Positions 22,194 through 34,789 of a stretch of 64,000 bases of DNA are shown piece by piece (position 1 is the stretch's first letter; the number at the start of each line of letters is the position of its first letter). A program made the translations under genes and the position numbers. A model generated the notes under the pieces. That model was not told where the DNA came from. It saw nothing but the letters and a program-made list of their open reading frames with translations, and searched no databases. This DNA comes from Uranotaenia lowii (Eukaryota; Arthropoda; Insecta; Diptera; Culicidae), in assembly GCF_029784155.1 (NCBI RefSeq), contig NC_073693.1:333028009-333092008 (forward strand), written 5' to 3'.

Positions 22194-25100
22194 TTTCAAA
22201 TTGTCAAAATTGTCAAAATTGTCAAAATTGTCAAAACTGTCAAAACTGTCAAAATTGTCAAAATTGTCAAAATTGTCAAAATTGTCAAAATTGTCAAAAT
22301 TGTCAAAATTGTCAAAATTGTCAAAATTGTCAAAATTGTCAAAATTGTCAAAATTGTCAAAATTGTCAAAATTGTCAAAATTGTCAAAATTGTCAAAATT
22401 GTCAAAATTGTCAAAATTGTCAAAATTGTCAAAATTGTCAAAATTGTCAAAATTGTCAAAATTGTCAAAATTGTCAAAATTGTCAAAATTGTCAAAATTG
22501 TCAAAATTGTTAGAATTGTAAAAATTGTCAAAATTGTCAAAATTGTCAAAATTGTCAAAATTGTCAAAATTGTCAAAATTGTCAAAATTGTCAAAATTGT
22601 CAAAATTGTCAAAATTGTCAAAATTGTCAAAATTGCCAAAATTGTCAAAATTGTCAAAATTGTCAAAATTGTCAAAATTGTCAAAATTGTCAAAATTGTC
22701 AAAATTGTCAAAATTGTCAAAATTGTCAAAATTGTCAAAATTGTCAAAATTGTCAAAATTGTCAAAATTGTCAAAATTGTCAAAATTGTCAAAATTGTCA
22801 AAATTGTCAAAATTGTCAAAATTGTCAAAATTGTCAAAATTGTCAAAATTGTCAAAATAGTCAAAATTGTCAAAATTGTCAAAATTGTCAAAATTGTCAA
22901 AATTGTCAAAATTGTCAAAATTGTCAAAATTGTCAAAATTGTCAAAATTGTCAAAATTGTCAAAATTGTCAAAATTGTCAAAATTGTCAAAATTGTCAAA
23001 ATTGTCAAAATTGTCAAAATTGTCAAAATTGTCAAAATTGTCAAAATTGTCAAAATTGTCAAAATTGTCAAAATTGTCAAAATTGTCAAAATTGTCAAAA
23101 TTGTCAAAATTGTCAAAATTGTCAAAATTGTCAAAATTGTCAAAATTGTCAAAATTGTCAAAATTGTCAAAATTGTCAAAATTGTCAAAATTGTCAAAAT
23201 TGTCAAAATTGTCAAAATTGTCAAAATTGTCAAAATTGTCAAAATTGTCAAAATTGTCAAAATTGTCAAAATTGTCAAAATTGTCAAAATTGTCAAAATT
23301 GTCAAAATTGTCAAAATTGTCAAAATTGTCAAAATTGTCAAAATTGTCAAAATTGTCAAAATTGTCAAAATTGTCAAAATTGTCAAAATTGTCAAAATTG
23401 TCAAAATTGTCAAAATTGTCAAAATTGTCAAAATTGTCAAAATTGTCAAAATTGTCAAAATTGTCAAAATTGTCAAAATTGTCAAAATTGTCAAAATTGT
23501 CAAAATTGTCAAAATTGTCAAAATTGTCAAAATTGTCAAAATTGTCAAAATTGTCAAAATTGTCAAAATTGTCAAAATTGTCAAAATTGTCAAAATTGTC
23601 AAAATTGTCAAAATTGTCAAAATTGTCAAAATTGTCAAAATTGTCAAAATTGTCAAAATTGTCAAAATTGTCAAAATTGTCAAAATTGTCAAAATTGTCA
23701 AAATTGTCAAAATTGTCAAAATTGTCAAAATTGTCAAAATTGTCAAAATTGTCAAAATTGTCAAAATTGTCAAAATTGTCAAAATTGTCAAAATTGTCAA
23801 AATTGTCAAAATTGTCAAAATTGTCAAAATTGTCAAAATTGTCAAAATTGTCAAAATTGTCAAAATTGTCAAAATTGTCAAAATTGTCAAAATTGTCAAA
23901 ATTGTCAAAATTGTCAAAATTGTCAAAATTGTCAAAATTGTCAAAATTGTCAAAATTGTCAAAATTGTCAAAATTGTCAAAATTGTCAAAATTGTCAAAA
24001 TTGTCAAAATTGTCAAAATTGTCAAAATTGTCAAAATTGTCAAAATTGTCAAAATTTGTTAAAATTGTCAAAATTGTCAAAATTGTCAAAATTGCAAAAA
24101 ATTTCAAAATTGTCAAAATTGTCAAAATTGTCAAAATTTTCAAAATTGTCAAAATTGTCAAAAATGTCAAAATTGTCAAAATTGTCAAAATTTGTTAAAA
24201 TTGTCAAGATTGTCAAATTTGTCAAAATTGTCAAAATTGTCAAAATTGTCAAAATTGTCAAAATTGTCAAAATTGTCAAAATTGTCAAAATTGTCAAAAT
24301 TGTCAAAATTGTCAAAATTGTCAAAATTGTCAAAATTGTCAAAATTGTCAAAATTGTCAAAATTGTCAAAATTGTCAAAATTGTCAAAATTGTCAAAATT
24401 GTCAAAATTGTCAAAATTGTCAAAATTGTCAAAATTGTCAAAATTGTCAAAATTGTCAAAATTGTCAAAATTGTCAAAATTGTCAAAATTGTCAAAATTG
24501 TCAAAATTGTCAAAATTGTCAAAATTGTCAAAATTTTCAAAATTGTCAAAATTGTCAAAATTGTCAAAATTGTCAAAATTGCCAAAATTGTCAAAATTGT
24601 CATAATTGTCAAAATGGTAAATATTGTCAAAATTGTCATAATTGACAAAGTTGTCAAAATTGTCAAAATTGTTAAAATTGTCAAAATTGTCAAAATTGTC
24701 AAATTTGTCAAAATTGTCAAAGTTGTCAAAATTGTCAAAATTGCCAAAATTTTCAAAATTGTCAAAATTGTCAAAATTGTCAAAATTTTCAAAATTGTCA
24801 AAATTGTCAAAAATTTCAAAATTGTCAAAATTGTCAAAATTTGTCAAAATTGTCAAAATTGTCAAAATTGTCAAAATTGTCAAAATTGTCAAAATTGTCA
24901 AAATTGTCAAAATTGTCAAAATTGTCAAAACTGTCAAAATTGTCAAAATTGTCAAAATTGTCAAAATTGTCAAAATTGTCAAAATTGTCAAAATTGTCAA
25001 AATTGTCAAAATTGTCAAAATTGTCAAAATTGTCAAAATTGTCAAAATTGTCAAAATTGTCAAAATTGTCAAAATTGTCAAAATTGTCAAAATTGTCAAA

Positions 25101-25458
25101 ATTGTCAAAATTGTCAAAATTGTCAAAATTGTCAAAATTGTCAAAATTGTCAAAATTGTCAAAATTGTCAAAATTGTCAAAATTGTCAAAATTGTCAAAA
25201 TTGTCAAAATTGTCAAAATTGTCAAAATTGTCAAAATTGTCAAAATTGTCAAAATTGTCAAAATTGTCAAAATTGTCAAAATTGTCAAAATTGTCAAAAT
25301 TGTCAAAATTGTCAAAATTGTCAAAATTGTCAAAATTGTCAAAATTGTCAACATTGTTAACATTGTCAAAATTGTCAAAATTGTCAAAATTGTCAAAATT
25401 GTCAAAATTGTCAAAATTGTCAAAATTGTCAAAATTGTCAAAATTGTCAAACTTGTAA
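22194..25458. repeat. Satellite of the 9-mer TTGTCAAAA, about 360 copies
   Basis: A 3.3-kb array of TTGTCAAAA. The stretch from about 22867 to 24050 is essentially invariant. Blocks near 24053-24230 and 24530-24845 carry many single-base variants and a few frame-shifting indels. Because 9 is a multiple of 3 and the unit holds no stop in most frames, long low-complexity frames appear on both strands (for example 22191-24188 minus and 22867-24198 plus). These are not genes. The array follows the 139-bp repeat after about 100 bases. Confidence 0.97.
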
Positions 25459-26040
25459 TGTTGTTAAAATTCGGAAAAAAATAAATTTACAGTGAAAAAT
25501 TTGTGTGTTTATTTGAAATCTCATTCTTCTTTCGTGTTCCCCCCCCCCTCCCCGTGTTTTGCTAAAACTTTAGTTCAACATTCCGGCGGCTATTTTTTTT
25601 TCTCGTTTGCTTAAATTTCATTAAACAAAATTTGCTTAATTGGTTATTAAATTTCTAGCTGGTCAAATTTGAGCAAAATTTTGCTTAAATCTAACCTTGA
25701 AAATTTTGTGTGTAGGCGAAATTGTTGCATTCCACTTGGAAAAATAGATCATGCTTGAAGGTTAAGTAATCAATAACAAAAACCCAATTCTACTCAGGCC
25801 ATTCAAATAGCATGCAAAACAAATAATTGAAAGAATTAATTTAAAAAATGGGTGAAGAGCAAAATAATTTGTCAATATTTATCTGCAAAGTTTGCTCATC
25901 AAACAGGTACCTGCAATGCTTAAATCAACCGCTATGTTTATTTTTCGGTGATGTTATTAGTTCAAAACAGACCGTTTTCAGCGGAAGATCCGAAACCCTC
26001 CTAAATTGTTATTTCATTTACTGGAGAAGCGAATTTTGAA
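25459..26040. other. AT-rich DNA with a C-rich run
   Basis: Includes CCCCCCCCCTCCCCG near 25541. The 63-residue frame at 25848-26039 has no recognisable feature. Confidence 0.4.
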
Positions 26041-27080
26041 CGCAACTTTCACCTTCCACCACCAAAAACGAGGATGTGTCGGCATATGCTCGTAAAGATA
26101 TACGAGAATCATTTACGGAATTACATTCATTAAAAGCTTTCCCTTATGCTTAATACCCCACTATTAAGCTAACGAGTGCCATATCTTCATCCGAAAGCCC
26201 CTCCAAAAAAAGTCCCCGAAAAGGGAAAACTCTCCGGAGTGTTTTGTTCATCTAGAGCGCGCTTCCACAAAAATATACAAGCACATACATATACTATCTC
26301 AGGGTAAATTCCCTAGGAAAACAAGTACTAAATTTAATTATCATTTGTAAACGACCTCCAACCTTCGGGCTCCAAGAATAGAAGGAAGTTCTATGGAGCG
26401 AGCAGAGAAAAAAAAATTAAAATTATAAATACGAAACCTTTAGCTCACTCTCTCTCACTCTTGGCAAAGTTGCTGGGGTAATCCCAAGCATAAGCAAGAT
26501 TAAAATTTTAAAAGTTTTCACTTGGCACACACTCGCGGGAGCACATTGCCGGCCGGGGGGCGAAAGTGAAAAGCTTAACCACCTCCTCTCCATCCCTTTC
26601 CAAACAAAAATTTTCCGTCCCAGCCACTAAATTCCACCGTTTTTCCCCTTTTTCCCATTCAACCAACCTAGAGCGAAGAGGTTTTACGAAATTAGAATCG
26701 GTCGAGAAAAGGTAAACAACGGAGCAAGTCATCCGAATAATGTCTCCCCCCCTCCCACCATTCCATCCCCTTGATATGCTGTCGAACAAATGATGGGGTA
26801 AGGAAACCATTTTCACGATCCATCCCTCAGCCAGCAAGGTATTTGCCGGTGAAAACGAGAGGGAAAAAGTGGGGATGTTGCTAAATGAGTCGAACCTCGG
26901 CCACCTTCCTCTTCTGCTGTTTAATCTCGTTCACGCTTTTCGCGTATTGTTTCTAATTCACCTGGCTGCCCTTCCATGAATTGGAGCTTCCCCTAGCTTG
27001 TATTTTTTTTTTCTCGCGATCACACCTGGTGAAGGTTAGACAAAAAAGAAAACCCCAACCTGAAAAAAAATTGAAATAAG
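26041..27080. other. GC-richer unique island
   Basis: Unique, less AT-rich DNA with purine- and pyrimidine-rich tracts. A minus-strand frame of 109 residues (26508-26837) shows no known motif. It may be conserved non-coding sequence, but nothing in the sequence proves it. Confidence 0.3.
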
Positions 27081-28719
27081 AATGTTAAAATGCCTCTCAG
27101 GTGTACTTGAAAATTGCTGCTCTTTGCCTTGTGAAATTTGGTGTTTTTTCGGATAACTTTCTTTCTTTTTTTTTTTTTTTGGACGGATACATTTTAATCG
27201 TTTCAAATGTTTTCGATCCCATGGGCGTAAGAAATTTCTACTTTAATTGAGTGTTTCAGTGTATTCTAAAATATTTTTATTCAAATTTTTTAATGGTTTT
27301 TGTAAAATTCTAATAGTTATTGATACAAATTTTTGTTTCAATATTTTTTTGATTTAATTTAACTTACAATCAATTTAACATTAATCGTTACAAATATGAA
27401 AAAGTATTTCTGTATAACGATCTGTCTTTTCTCTACAGATACACAAACTACTAAACTAATTAACTTTATTCATGGCAGTTGGGCGCTTTGGAAGCTGGAG
27501 AAGGTTATTTTTATTATTGGAGATCACCGATCAAGCAAATGGTTCCAAATGTAGCATGAGAGTGTTTTTTGGTACAAGAAATATTTAGTAGCTTTTCCTC
27601 TTTTCATTCCTTTACAATTTTTTACATAATTCTAGTCAAGCCAATCGAACCAAATTTGACATGGAAGGGAATTAGAGAAATGTCTCTATGATTATTTGAA
27701 AAGCCTCCCTTCTTCCAGTGAGAAAATAGAAACTAACTGCAAATAGAACTAAATTTGGCATGGAAGAGTATTTGGCTACGAAAAATGGTTATTTTAAATA
27801 TAGTTTTCGACTCCATTAAAGAACAAGAAAGAGAGAGGAGGGTCTTCTTTATTATTTTTTTTTTTTTGCACAATCCGATAATTTTCAAACAAATGAAAAC
27901 ACATTTTGCAACCCGAGTAACAAAGATTAAGCCAACTAGCATTTGAAACTTTTACTATGGTTAAATTATGGCATTTTATGTACATGCAGCTAATTTTATA
28001 ACTGATTCATTTTGGTCATGAAAAATTCTTCCATTTATGATTCTATCATTTGATTTTAGGTAGCTCTGTAAAATCTAATAAAACTTTTAATAAACATACT
28101 GTATGTAATACAATAGATGTTAATAAAGAGTTCTGAATGCTTTAATAAAACTTGTGAAATGAAAACTTCAATAAAACATGAACTAAGAAGTATGTTTCAA
28201 GCTTTTTTTTGTCATGATTATAAAGACACGCAGTGTTTGATTTTAAAACCGAAATTAAATTAGATGACAGTTCCCAAACCAAGATGTTAAAACCGGGGAA
28301 CTGAAATGAAGGGAGAAAATTCGTCAAAGATCACACGAATTGTGCAGCCAATGATTTAGTTTGTGGTAATTTGTGACAATTTGTTAGAGAAAATTAGAAG
28401 GTTTGAGTTCAAATGAGAGAAACCAATGCTCAGAGAGAGTGAAAATGTGCTAATTGTTGCAAATTGTTGCAATTTGTGAAGCAGTTTTGTAATTTTGATC
28501 ATTACCACTCCAATTGCAAAGAATTCGCTCTTGATTTCAATCCCTTGGTTAAAACAGGACACGCTCAGGCTAGATTGCCTATCTTTGAATTTGAACTACC
28601 TTTTTTACACATTTTTGATAAGTCATGTGTGTTGTTTTCGATTTAATTAAAAAAATCATTGAAATACTTCAAATAACCGGAAGAGGTATGAATATCTCTA
28701 CAATTTCAGTATTGAGTGA
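27081..28719. other. AT-rich DNA, nothing recognised
   Basis: Contains a poly-T run near 27167-27180 and several short frames on both strands around 27.7-28.0 kb that overlap each other. No gene is supported. Confidence 0.45.
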
Positions 28720-29203
28720 CAGGGCCTAACTAGTAGGAGAAAAAAATTGTTGCTTGACGCCATTATTAATCCAAGATGGCGACTTCCGCTATTGTGTTCC
28801 AAGCTTAAAATGACTGAAAATTGCACGAAGCCTCCACAAAATGGGTATTATGTGAAAGGGCTAAACGAATAAAAGTCGAATTCTACTATCCGACGCCATC
28901 ATTAAATCTAAGAAGGTTTCATCCGCTCAACTTGAAAGTACTATAGATGGCTAAAAAATCGAATGATACCCCGGATAAAAGGCATAAGTTAAAAAGGCTC
29001 AACGTCAAATCTCGCTATCTGAACCATCTAAAGATCCTTTTTTTATCCTGAATATTATTGATAATAGCTTGAAACTCTCATAGTATGGGTATTGGGAGAA
29101 AAGGCTGTAAAAGAGAAAGTTGAATTTAGTATTCTGACGCTATCTCAAAATCCAAGATGGCGGCTTCGGTTTATCTTTTCAAACCGGTTTATTATTGATA
29201 ATT

Positions 29204-31820
29204 GGGGATTTTTTTTTATTATCTGACAATTTGCGCCGGGGGTCTTCAGATTTTCTCCAAAATTGAAAATTTGGTTCATTTTTGCGACTTAAAAACACTT
29301 GTATTTTTTCAGATTTCTAACATTTTTATTTTTTGAGTTAGCTTCGGTTAGATTTTTTTGTAAATAAAAAATAACCATTTTTCAAAGCTACATAACTCTG
29401 TTGTTTCTCAACGGAAATTATAAAATAGCACATCAAAATGCATTCAAATTTTATCAGCTTTCCAAATAGAATAGTTTGAAAAAATTAAATAATGACCTTC
29501 AACATGAAAAGTTGTAAATAAACTTTAAATGGCGTCTAAAAGTACCGTCTGCACCACCGAATATTTTTCAAAAAATACGATTGTGTAGCTCGATTCATGA
29601 TGCAACTTTCATCTGAAGACACCAAAGTGGGCCATTAACACCTTGAAGAGTTATGAAAGAAATAATGACAATAAATCTCTTTTTTTGCATCAAAAACAAA
29701 CAATGGTCGAACAACTGCACTAACATATGGAGATAGCAAGCACTTCTCACAACATGGGAACAAAAGAACTTACTAAAGCAGGTAAAAACCACTACTTTTT
29801 CGTGCTTTGTAGAGTGTTTGCAGCAAAACTGTCTTTAAATTTTAACCCAAATTCTGAGTATCGTATTGTTTAAGTGATATAACTAATAATGGGAATGTTG
29901 CTTTTACAACCTGGTCATATACTATATAACTTATTAATTTTTCGATCAAAGAAGGTTCAGTCCCTGTGTGTAGGATCACAAAAATGTGATTAAAAAAATG
30001 AAATATAGACGTGCTTTACATAGTTTTTATATCGGGAGCTAAGCACTGGACACCAAAATCCTTTCCCATTGATCAAAAAAGTATGAAAAAGTGGCACACA
30101 TGTTGTAGAAATAATCAAAGAGCTCAGTATGGCCAGCCCAGGCTGTAAAATGATGAAAATATGATACTTTTACCGTTTTCGTTTTCTACATTCGCCCAGT
30201 TTTGAGGTTTACCATACTGGAACGAACATAATTCGTCGTCAGTGTTTTGCTACCTCGATCGCTTACACACGAATCTTCAGTGTTCCACCGTCCATTTCAA
30301 ATCTGGGGAATTACGGATGCAAAACATAGCGCATAAACTTCTAAAAATGACAGTAAAATGTGCATAACTTGTTGTGACCTGGTGAAAAACTGGGTATAAA
30401 CGAATACGTTATTAGATTTTTGGATATATCATGAAGTCAGTTTAGCTGCAACAATCTACCGCCCCTTCTTTCATAACAGTCCCATATACAAAAATAAGCA
30501 AGCGAGACAATCAGCTTTTTCTGTTTTGGAATATATTTTTAAATTGTGAACACCACTTTCAGCATAAACGAAAATCGTTTCTAGGTTGTCATAATAAATC
30601 GTTAGGCCTGAAATTTTCGAAATCGGGTTATTGGTAAGGTCGAGAGCACCATTGTTATTCATTATGGGACTGTTAATCAACCATATTTGAAACTTTTTTC
30701 GAATCTACTAGCATAACAGTCCCATACAAAATATATTTTTCTCACCAAGCTACTTTCTAAGACTTAAATTTGATCATTTTTTAACTAAATGCAATTGTCA
30801 GAAAAACAAACATACTTTTGCAAAAAAATATCATGAATTCCACATTGTAAGTTGAATCTTTTTTCGATTTTTGATTGCATCCGGTAGTTTTTCGCTCAGG
30901 AAGTCATTCCTAAGAAAATCAGACCTGCCTTCGAAAACTAGTGTGCATCATTCGACATCAAGTGAGTTAAATACATGTTTAAATGATTCAAAGCAATAAA
31001 CCAAAGACTATTTCGCCGAAAGAAACATTGAAAAGTAACCAAATCCGTGGTATTTCACATTTGGTACTGTTATTCAGGTATATTTCGAATTGATATTTTT
31101 TTTCGAAATTTCTAGAACAAAACCTCTTTTTTTAGTCTTTTATGTTGAAGCCTTATGTTGACCTAAAATGACGAAAATTCATATGGGACTGTTATGCGAG
31201 TAGAGGCAGTCTGAAAAGGACGAAAAAATAGTGTTTTTTACCGGCTTTGATAAGTTCTTTTGTTTCCATGTTGTTAGAAGTGCTTGCTATCTCCGTATGT
31301 GAGTGCAGTTGTTCGACCATTGTTTGTTTTCGATGCAAAAAATGAGATTTATTGTCATTATTTCTTTCATAACTCTTCAAGGTGTTAATGGCCCACTTTG
31401 GTGTCTTCAGATGAAAGTTGCATCATGAATCGAGCTACACAATCGTATTTTTTGAAAAATATTCGGTGGTGCAGACGGTACTTTTAGACGCCATTTAAAG
31501 TTTATTTACAACTTTTCATGTTGAAGGTCATTATTTAATTTTTTCAAACTATTCTATTTGGAAAGCTGATAAAATTTGAATGCATTTTGATGTGCTATTT
31601 TATAATTTCCGTTGAGAAACAACAGAGTTATGTAGCTTTGAAAAATGGTTATTTTTTATTTACAAAAAAATCTAACCGAAGCTAACTCAAAAAATAAAAA
31701 TGTTAGAAATCTGAAAAAATACAAGTGTTTTTAAGTCGCAAAAATGAACCAAATTTTCAATTTTGGGGAAAATCTGAAGACCCCCGGCGCAAACCCGTCA
31801 GATAATAAAAAAAAATCCCC
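29204..31820. mobile_element. Foldback DNA element inserted in the tandem repeat
   Basis: The ends are inverse copies starting GGGGATTTTTTTTTATTATC. AATT flanks both sides (29200-29203 and 31821-31824). Arms of about 600 bases match closely in inverse order, with a single-copy centre. The uninterrupted repeat unit nearby reads GATAATAGCTTGA; removing the element plus one AATT restores GATAATTGCTTGA and a 137-base period. No transposase is found. The two minus-strand frames (29595-29792 and 31192-31380) lie in opposite arms and are not genes. The superfamily is uncertain; a duplication of 2-4 bases is possible. Confidence 0.85.
30704..31204. mobile_element. Nested inverted-repeat unit with GCATAACAGTCCCATA ends
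   Basis: The left end reads TCTACTAGCATAACAGTCCC and the right end, on the other strand, TCTACTCGCATAACAGTCCC. Nearly the same terminus appears twice more inside the centre of the host foldback, near 30472 and, inverted, near 30665-30676. So the 501-bp unit sits beside a second smaller pair. It may be a separate MITE or a rearranged inner part of the host element. Confidence 0.55.
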
Positions 31821-32600
31821 AATTGCTTGAGATCCCCATTATATGGGTGAAAGAGGAAAGGGCTAAACTAGAATAAGTTGAATTCCACTATCAGATGCCA
31901 TCTAATAGTCCAATATGGCGGCTTTCGTTACACTTCAAAATGTGGTAAATCACTGAAAATCGTATGAAATCTGATAATTTAGTAATTGGGTGAAAAGACT
32001 AAACGAGTAGAAGTCGTATTTCGCATTCTGACGCCATCTTGAAATCAAAACAGCAGCGTCCACTTAACTTGGATATGCTGTAAATTATTGCAAATTGCAT
32101 AACATTTTAACAAGATTTTCGACCATTTTCAGCATTTTAAAGATTAGCGAAAGTCATCACCTTGAGTGGCGTCAGAACGCGAAATTTGACTTCTTCTAGT
32201 TTAGTCCCTTCATCGATTACCCATATTGTGGGGGTTTCATATGTTTTTATTCGTTGGCAGCATTTAAGAGTTCATTGAGAGCCGCCATCTTGGATTTAAA
32301 GATTCAGAAATCGAAATTCTACTTCTTCTAGTTGAGCCCTTTTACTCAATACACATGTTTTAATTTTAATTTCCAGTGATAAACAGCGTTTTAAACTTAA
32401 GCAGAAACCGTCATTTATGATTTCAAGATGGCGTCAGAGAGCGAAATTCGAATTCTTCTAGATCAGTCCTTTCACGCAATATCCATATTCTTGGGATTTC
32501 ATGTGATTTGAAGTCCACTAGAGTATTTTAAGTTATGCGAAAGCCGCCATCTTAATCTCAAGATGGCGCCAGACAACGAAATTTGACTTCAACTCATGAT

Positions 32601-33009
32601 ATCATTCCCACGGACATTCACAACCAACCCGTTATCAATTTCATTTAAAAAGCCTGTCATTATTTACTGTACTTAAATAATGATCGACAACTCAGAAATG
32701 AGGAACTCATCCTACGCGTGTAATTGGTTGGTTTGCGATTAACGTCAAATATTAGCTTTTTAAATTTCTCTCATAAAACAGTTATAAAACTAATCAGCCA
32801 TTTTTTATGATCATAATAAGGCTATTGAACTGACTAACGCCATGTTGGTTGCAAAATCGATGGGCACAGAATGACGCCATGTTGATGGATTCACAATGTC
32901 AAGTATTTGAAAATAATTTTATAAAAAGTGTTTTATAAAAGCTGTAATAAAGCTTTGATGACCAAATTATTACAGCATAATGATTTTATCGAATATTATA
33001 AAATAAGAC
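32601..33009. other. AT-rich DNA, nothing recognised
   Basis: Follows the inverted tandem array and precedes the reverse-transcriptase remnant. It could include the 3' untranslated part of that element, since the remnant runs on the minus strand towards it. No feature is clear. Confidence 0.35.
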
Positions 33010-33735
33010 ATGATGACGTTAGACGTTAGAACAGAGCCAAATGGCCAGATTTAGGCTTTAGCTATATAAGAGTTCTGGTGATGTATTGATTGCGCTCAAG
33101 TTAACCTTAATGGTTCAAAATTGCGCGGAGGGTGGGAAGGAACCATGGTATCATTTCTGTGAGGTCGTTATTTCCAGATATTACGTCAAAAATGAATCAA
33201 CACCGGAAAAGTATTACACGAGATCCGGTTGGCTCAATGTTCAAGATTTCACATCGATCTTGGTACGAGAGAAGCCGTTGTGGTTCGTTCCAGGATAAAT
33301 TTTTAAGTGCATTTCTGTACAGATTCGGGCAGCTTCATTCAGCCTATGGATGTTTGTGCCGAAATTTGGATTTTATACTTCTAGACAAAACACACTAGTG
33401 GCTAGAAGAATATTTTTAAAGTGGTTAAATATGTCACTGGATCCTTTAGTGTGGCGTACGTTGGATGTCACATGAATGTGAGTAATTTGTCAAGGATCAC
33501 TCCCAGATGACTCCCGTATGAAATCTTCCATTTCAAGCACTGAATCGCCCACTAGGTAAGAATGCGTTATCTCAATCTTACTTCTGGTCATTGTCAGCGT
33601 TTTGCATTTTTTTTTTTCGATTTAGATGTTAGATTCACGAATTAGATTCACAAATGAACAAGCTTATCGAAGTCTTGCTGCAGTGATAAGTAGTTATTAT
33701 AATCTGTGAACATGGCAGTTTCTTTTAAAATTGTC
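33010..33735 (-). pseudogene. Decayed non-LTR retrotransposon reverse transcriptase, C-terminal part
   Basis: Minus-strand translations give AMFTDYNNYLSLQQDFDKL (about 33656-33714) and then, after a damaged stretch, KTLTMTRSKIEITHSYLVGD (about 33545-33605) with SVLEMEDF. In Jockey- and related-clade reverse transcriptases this order is typical downstream of the catalytic YADD box: a region with LQQDLD, then C-K-T-M-x-x-T-R-S-K, then the GDSVLE-x-V-x-x-F-K-DLG region. Further along, SVQKCT and NTSPELL fit the usual C-terminal end. Frames change and stops occur, so the gene is dead. The catalytic box itself is not seen. The plus-strand frames at 33086-33398 are its antisense shadow. A CCGGGCAA-type repeat overlaps its 5' edge. 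Confidence 0.75.
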
Positions 33736-33792
33736 GACAAAAAATCCAGGCAATATCTGGCAAATTTGGTCAAAACCCAGGAATTTCTCAAC
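33716..33792. repeat. Dispersed CCGGGCAA-type repeat, copy 2
   Basis: AAAATTGTCGACAAAAAATC and TTTGGTCAAAACCCAGGAAT correspond to the same phrases in the copy at 9781-10135. Confidence 0.6.
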
Positions 33793-33826
33793 AAAAATAA
33801 AAAAAAAAATTTTTTATTTTGTCATA

Positions 33827-34789
33827 CCGTCAAACGGGGCATCATGCAACAGCGGGGTTGAATGCAACATTTATATAACACCACAAAGATTCAAATTTTA
33901 ATTTAATGTAATGAGATAAAGTTATCTTTTTATGATTACAAAATGATAATGACATAGTTTCTTGAATCCTAAGATAGTTTGTTTAAGTTTTTGATTTTCA
34001 TATAAAAATTGAAAAATCGAACAATGAATGTCCAACTTTCAACATTTTTCGATGCCGTAAAAAACTTTACCCAGTATGACGGATTGGCTTGATAATATCA
34101 CCTACAAACTTTATACTGGTTTCCTCATCCTATACCAACATTGATCATGTGGAAATATTTTTCGAACAATCACTCAATTTATTTAAATAAATATTTTTAT
34201 CATTCAGTCACCCGTCTGGGGTAAAATGCAACAAAATGCAAATCGGAACTAAATCTCATAAATCGCGTTTCCATATGCTGGGATATGATTGTTTTCATTA
34301 TGCGTTAGTTATGATTAAAATTTCATCCATTCCTAGATTTATCTTCATGATTTGAGCTAATAGAATATTTTGTAGTATTTTTTACCCCTAAATGTATGCA
34401 GAAGATTAACAATTTTTTCTTAAAAACGGTTTTGTCAGAAAAAATCAAAAATTTAATTCGAACAAAACCAAAATTTACTGCAATTGGTGCCTTATGCGTT
34501 ATGACATCACAAATGTATCAAAAACTATGAGTTTTCAATCGTTTTCATTTGATTTTTCATAAATTACAGAGTTTGTTCCAACTTACCCATTTTTCTTAGT
34601 AGGGTGAAAATCGCATGTTTTTGTTAATTTAAAAATAACTGGGGAAACCAATAATTTTTCTGACTACGTCAGTTTGGTGACCCATCAACCTTAAAACTTT
34701 TGATGTACAAGATGTATGATTATCTGTAAGCATTTAGATTTTAGAAGCCATTGAAGTTGAAAATTGTTGCATGTTGCCCCAGTTGACGG
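33827..34789. mobile_element. Inverted-repeat DNA element, CCGTCAAACGGGGC ends
   Basis: The left side reads TACCGTCAAACGGGGCATC at the TA 33825-33826. The right side ends GCCCCAGTTGACGGTA at 34791. These are inverse copies, with matching ATGCAAC words just inside. TA on both sides may be target duplication or part of the end. About 960 bp long with no transposase frame. A third ACCCGTCTGGGGTAAAATGC phrase near 34210 repeats the terminal theme internally. Confidence 0.7.

Larger units (their letters stand above)
28720..32600. repeat. About 136-bp tandem repeat that reverses orientation
   Basis: The landmark GACGCCAT followed by CCAAGATGGCGGCTTC recurs near 28756, 28892, 29021, 29136, 31894 and 32030. 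From about 32100 the same units run in inverse orientation, with GGCGTCAG landmarks near 32168, 32300, 32430 and 32565 (period about 133). Units are strongly diverged. A 2.6-kb element splits the array between 29204 and 31820. Other recurring phrases are AAAGGGCTAAACGA and AAGTCGAATT. Confidence 0.85.

Noticed and set aside
33086..33398. Plus-strand 70-88 residue frames as genes
   Set aside because: They are antisense to a minus-strand reverse-transcriptase remnant.
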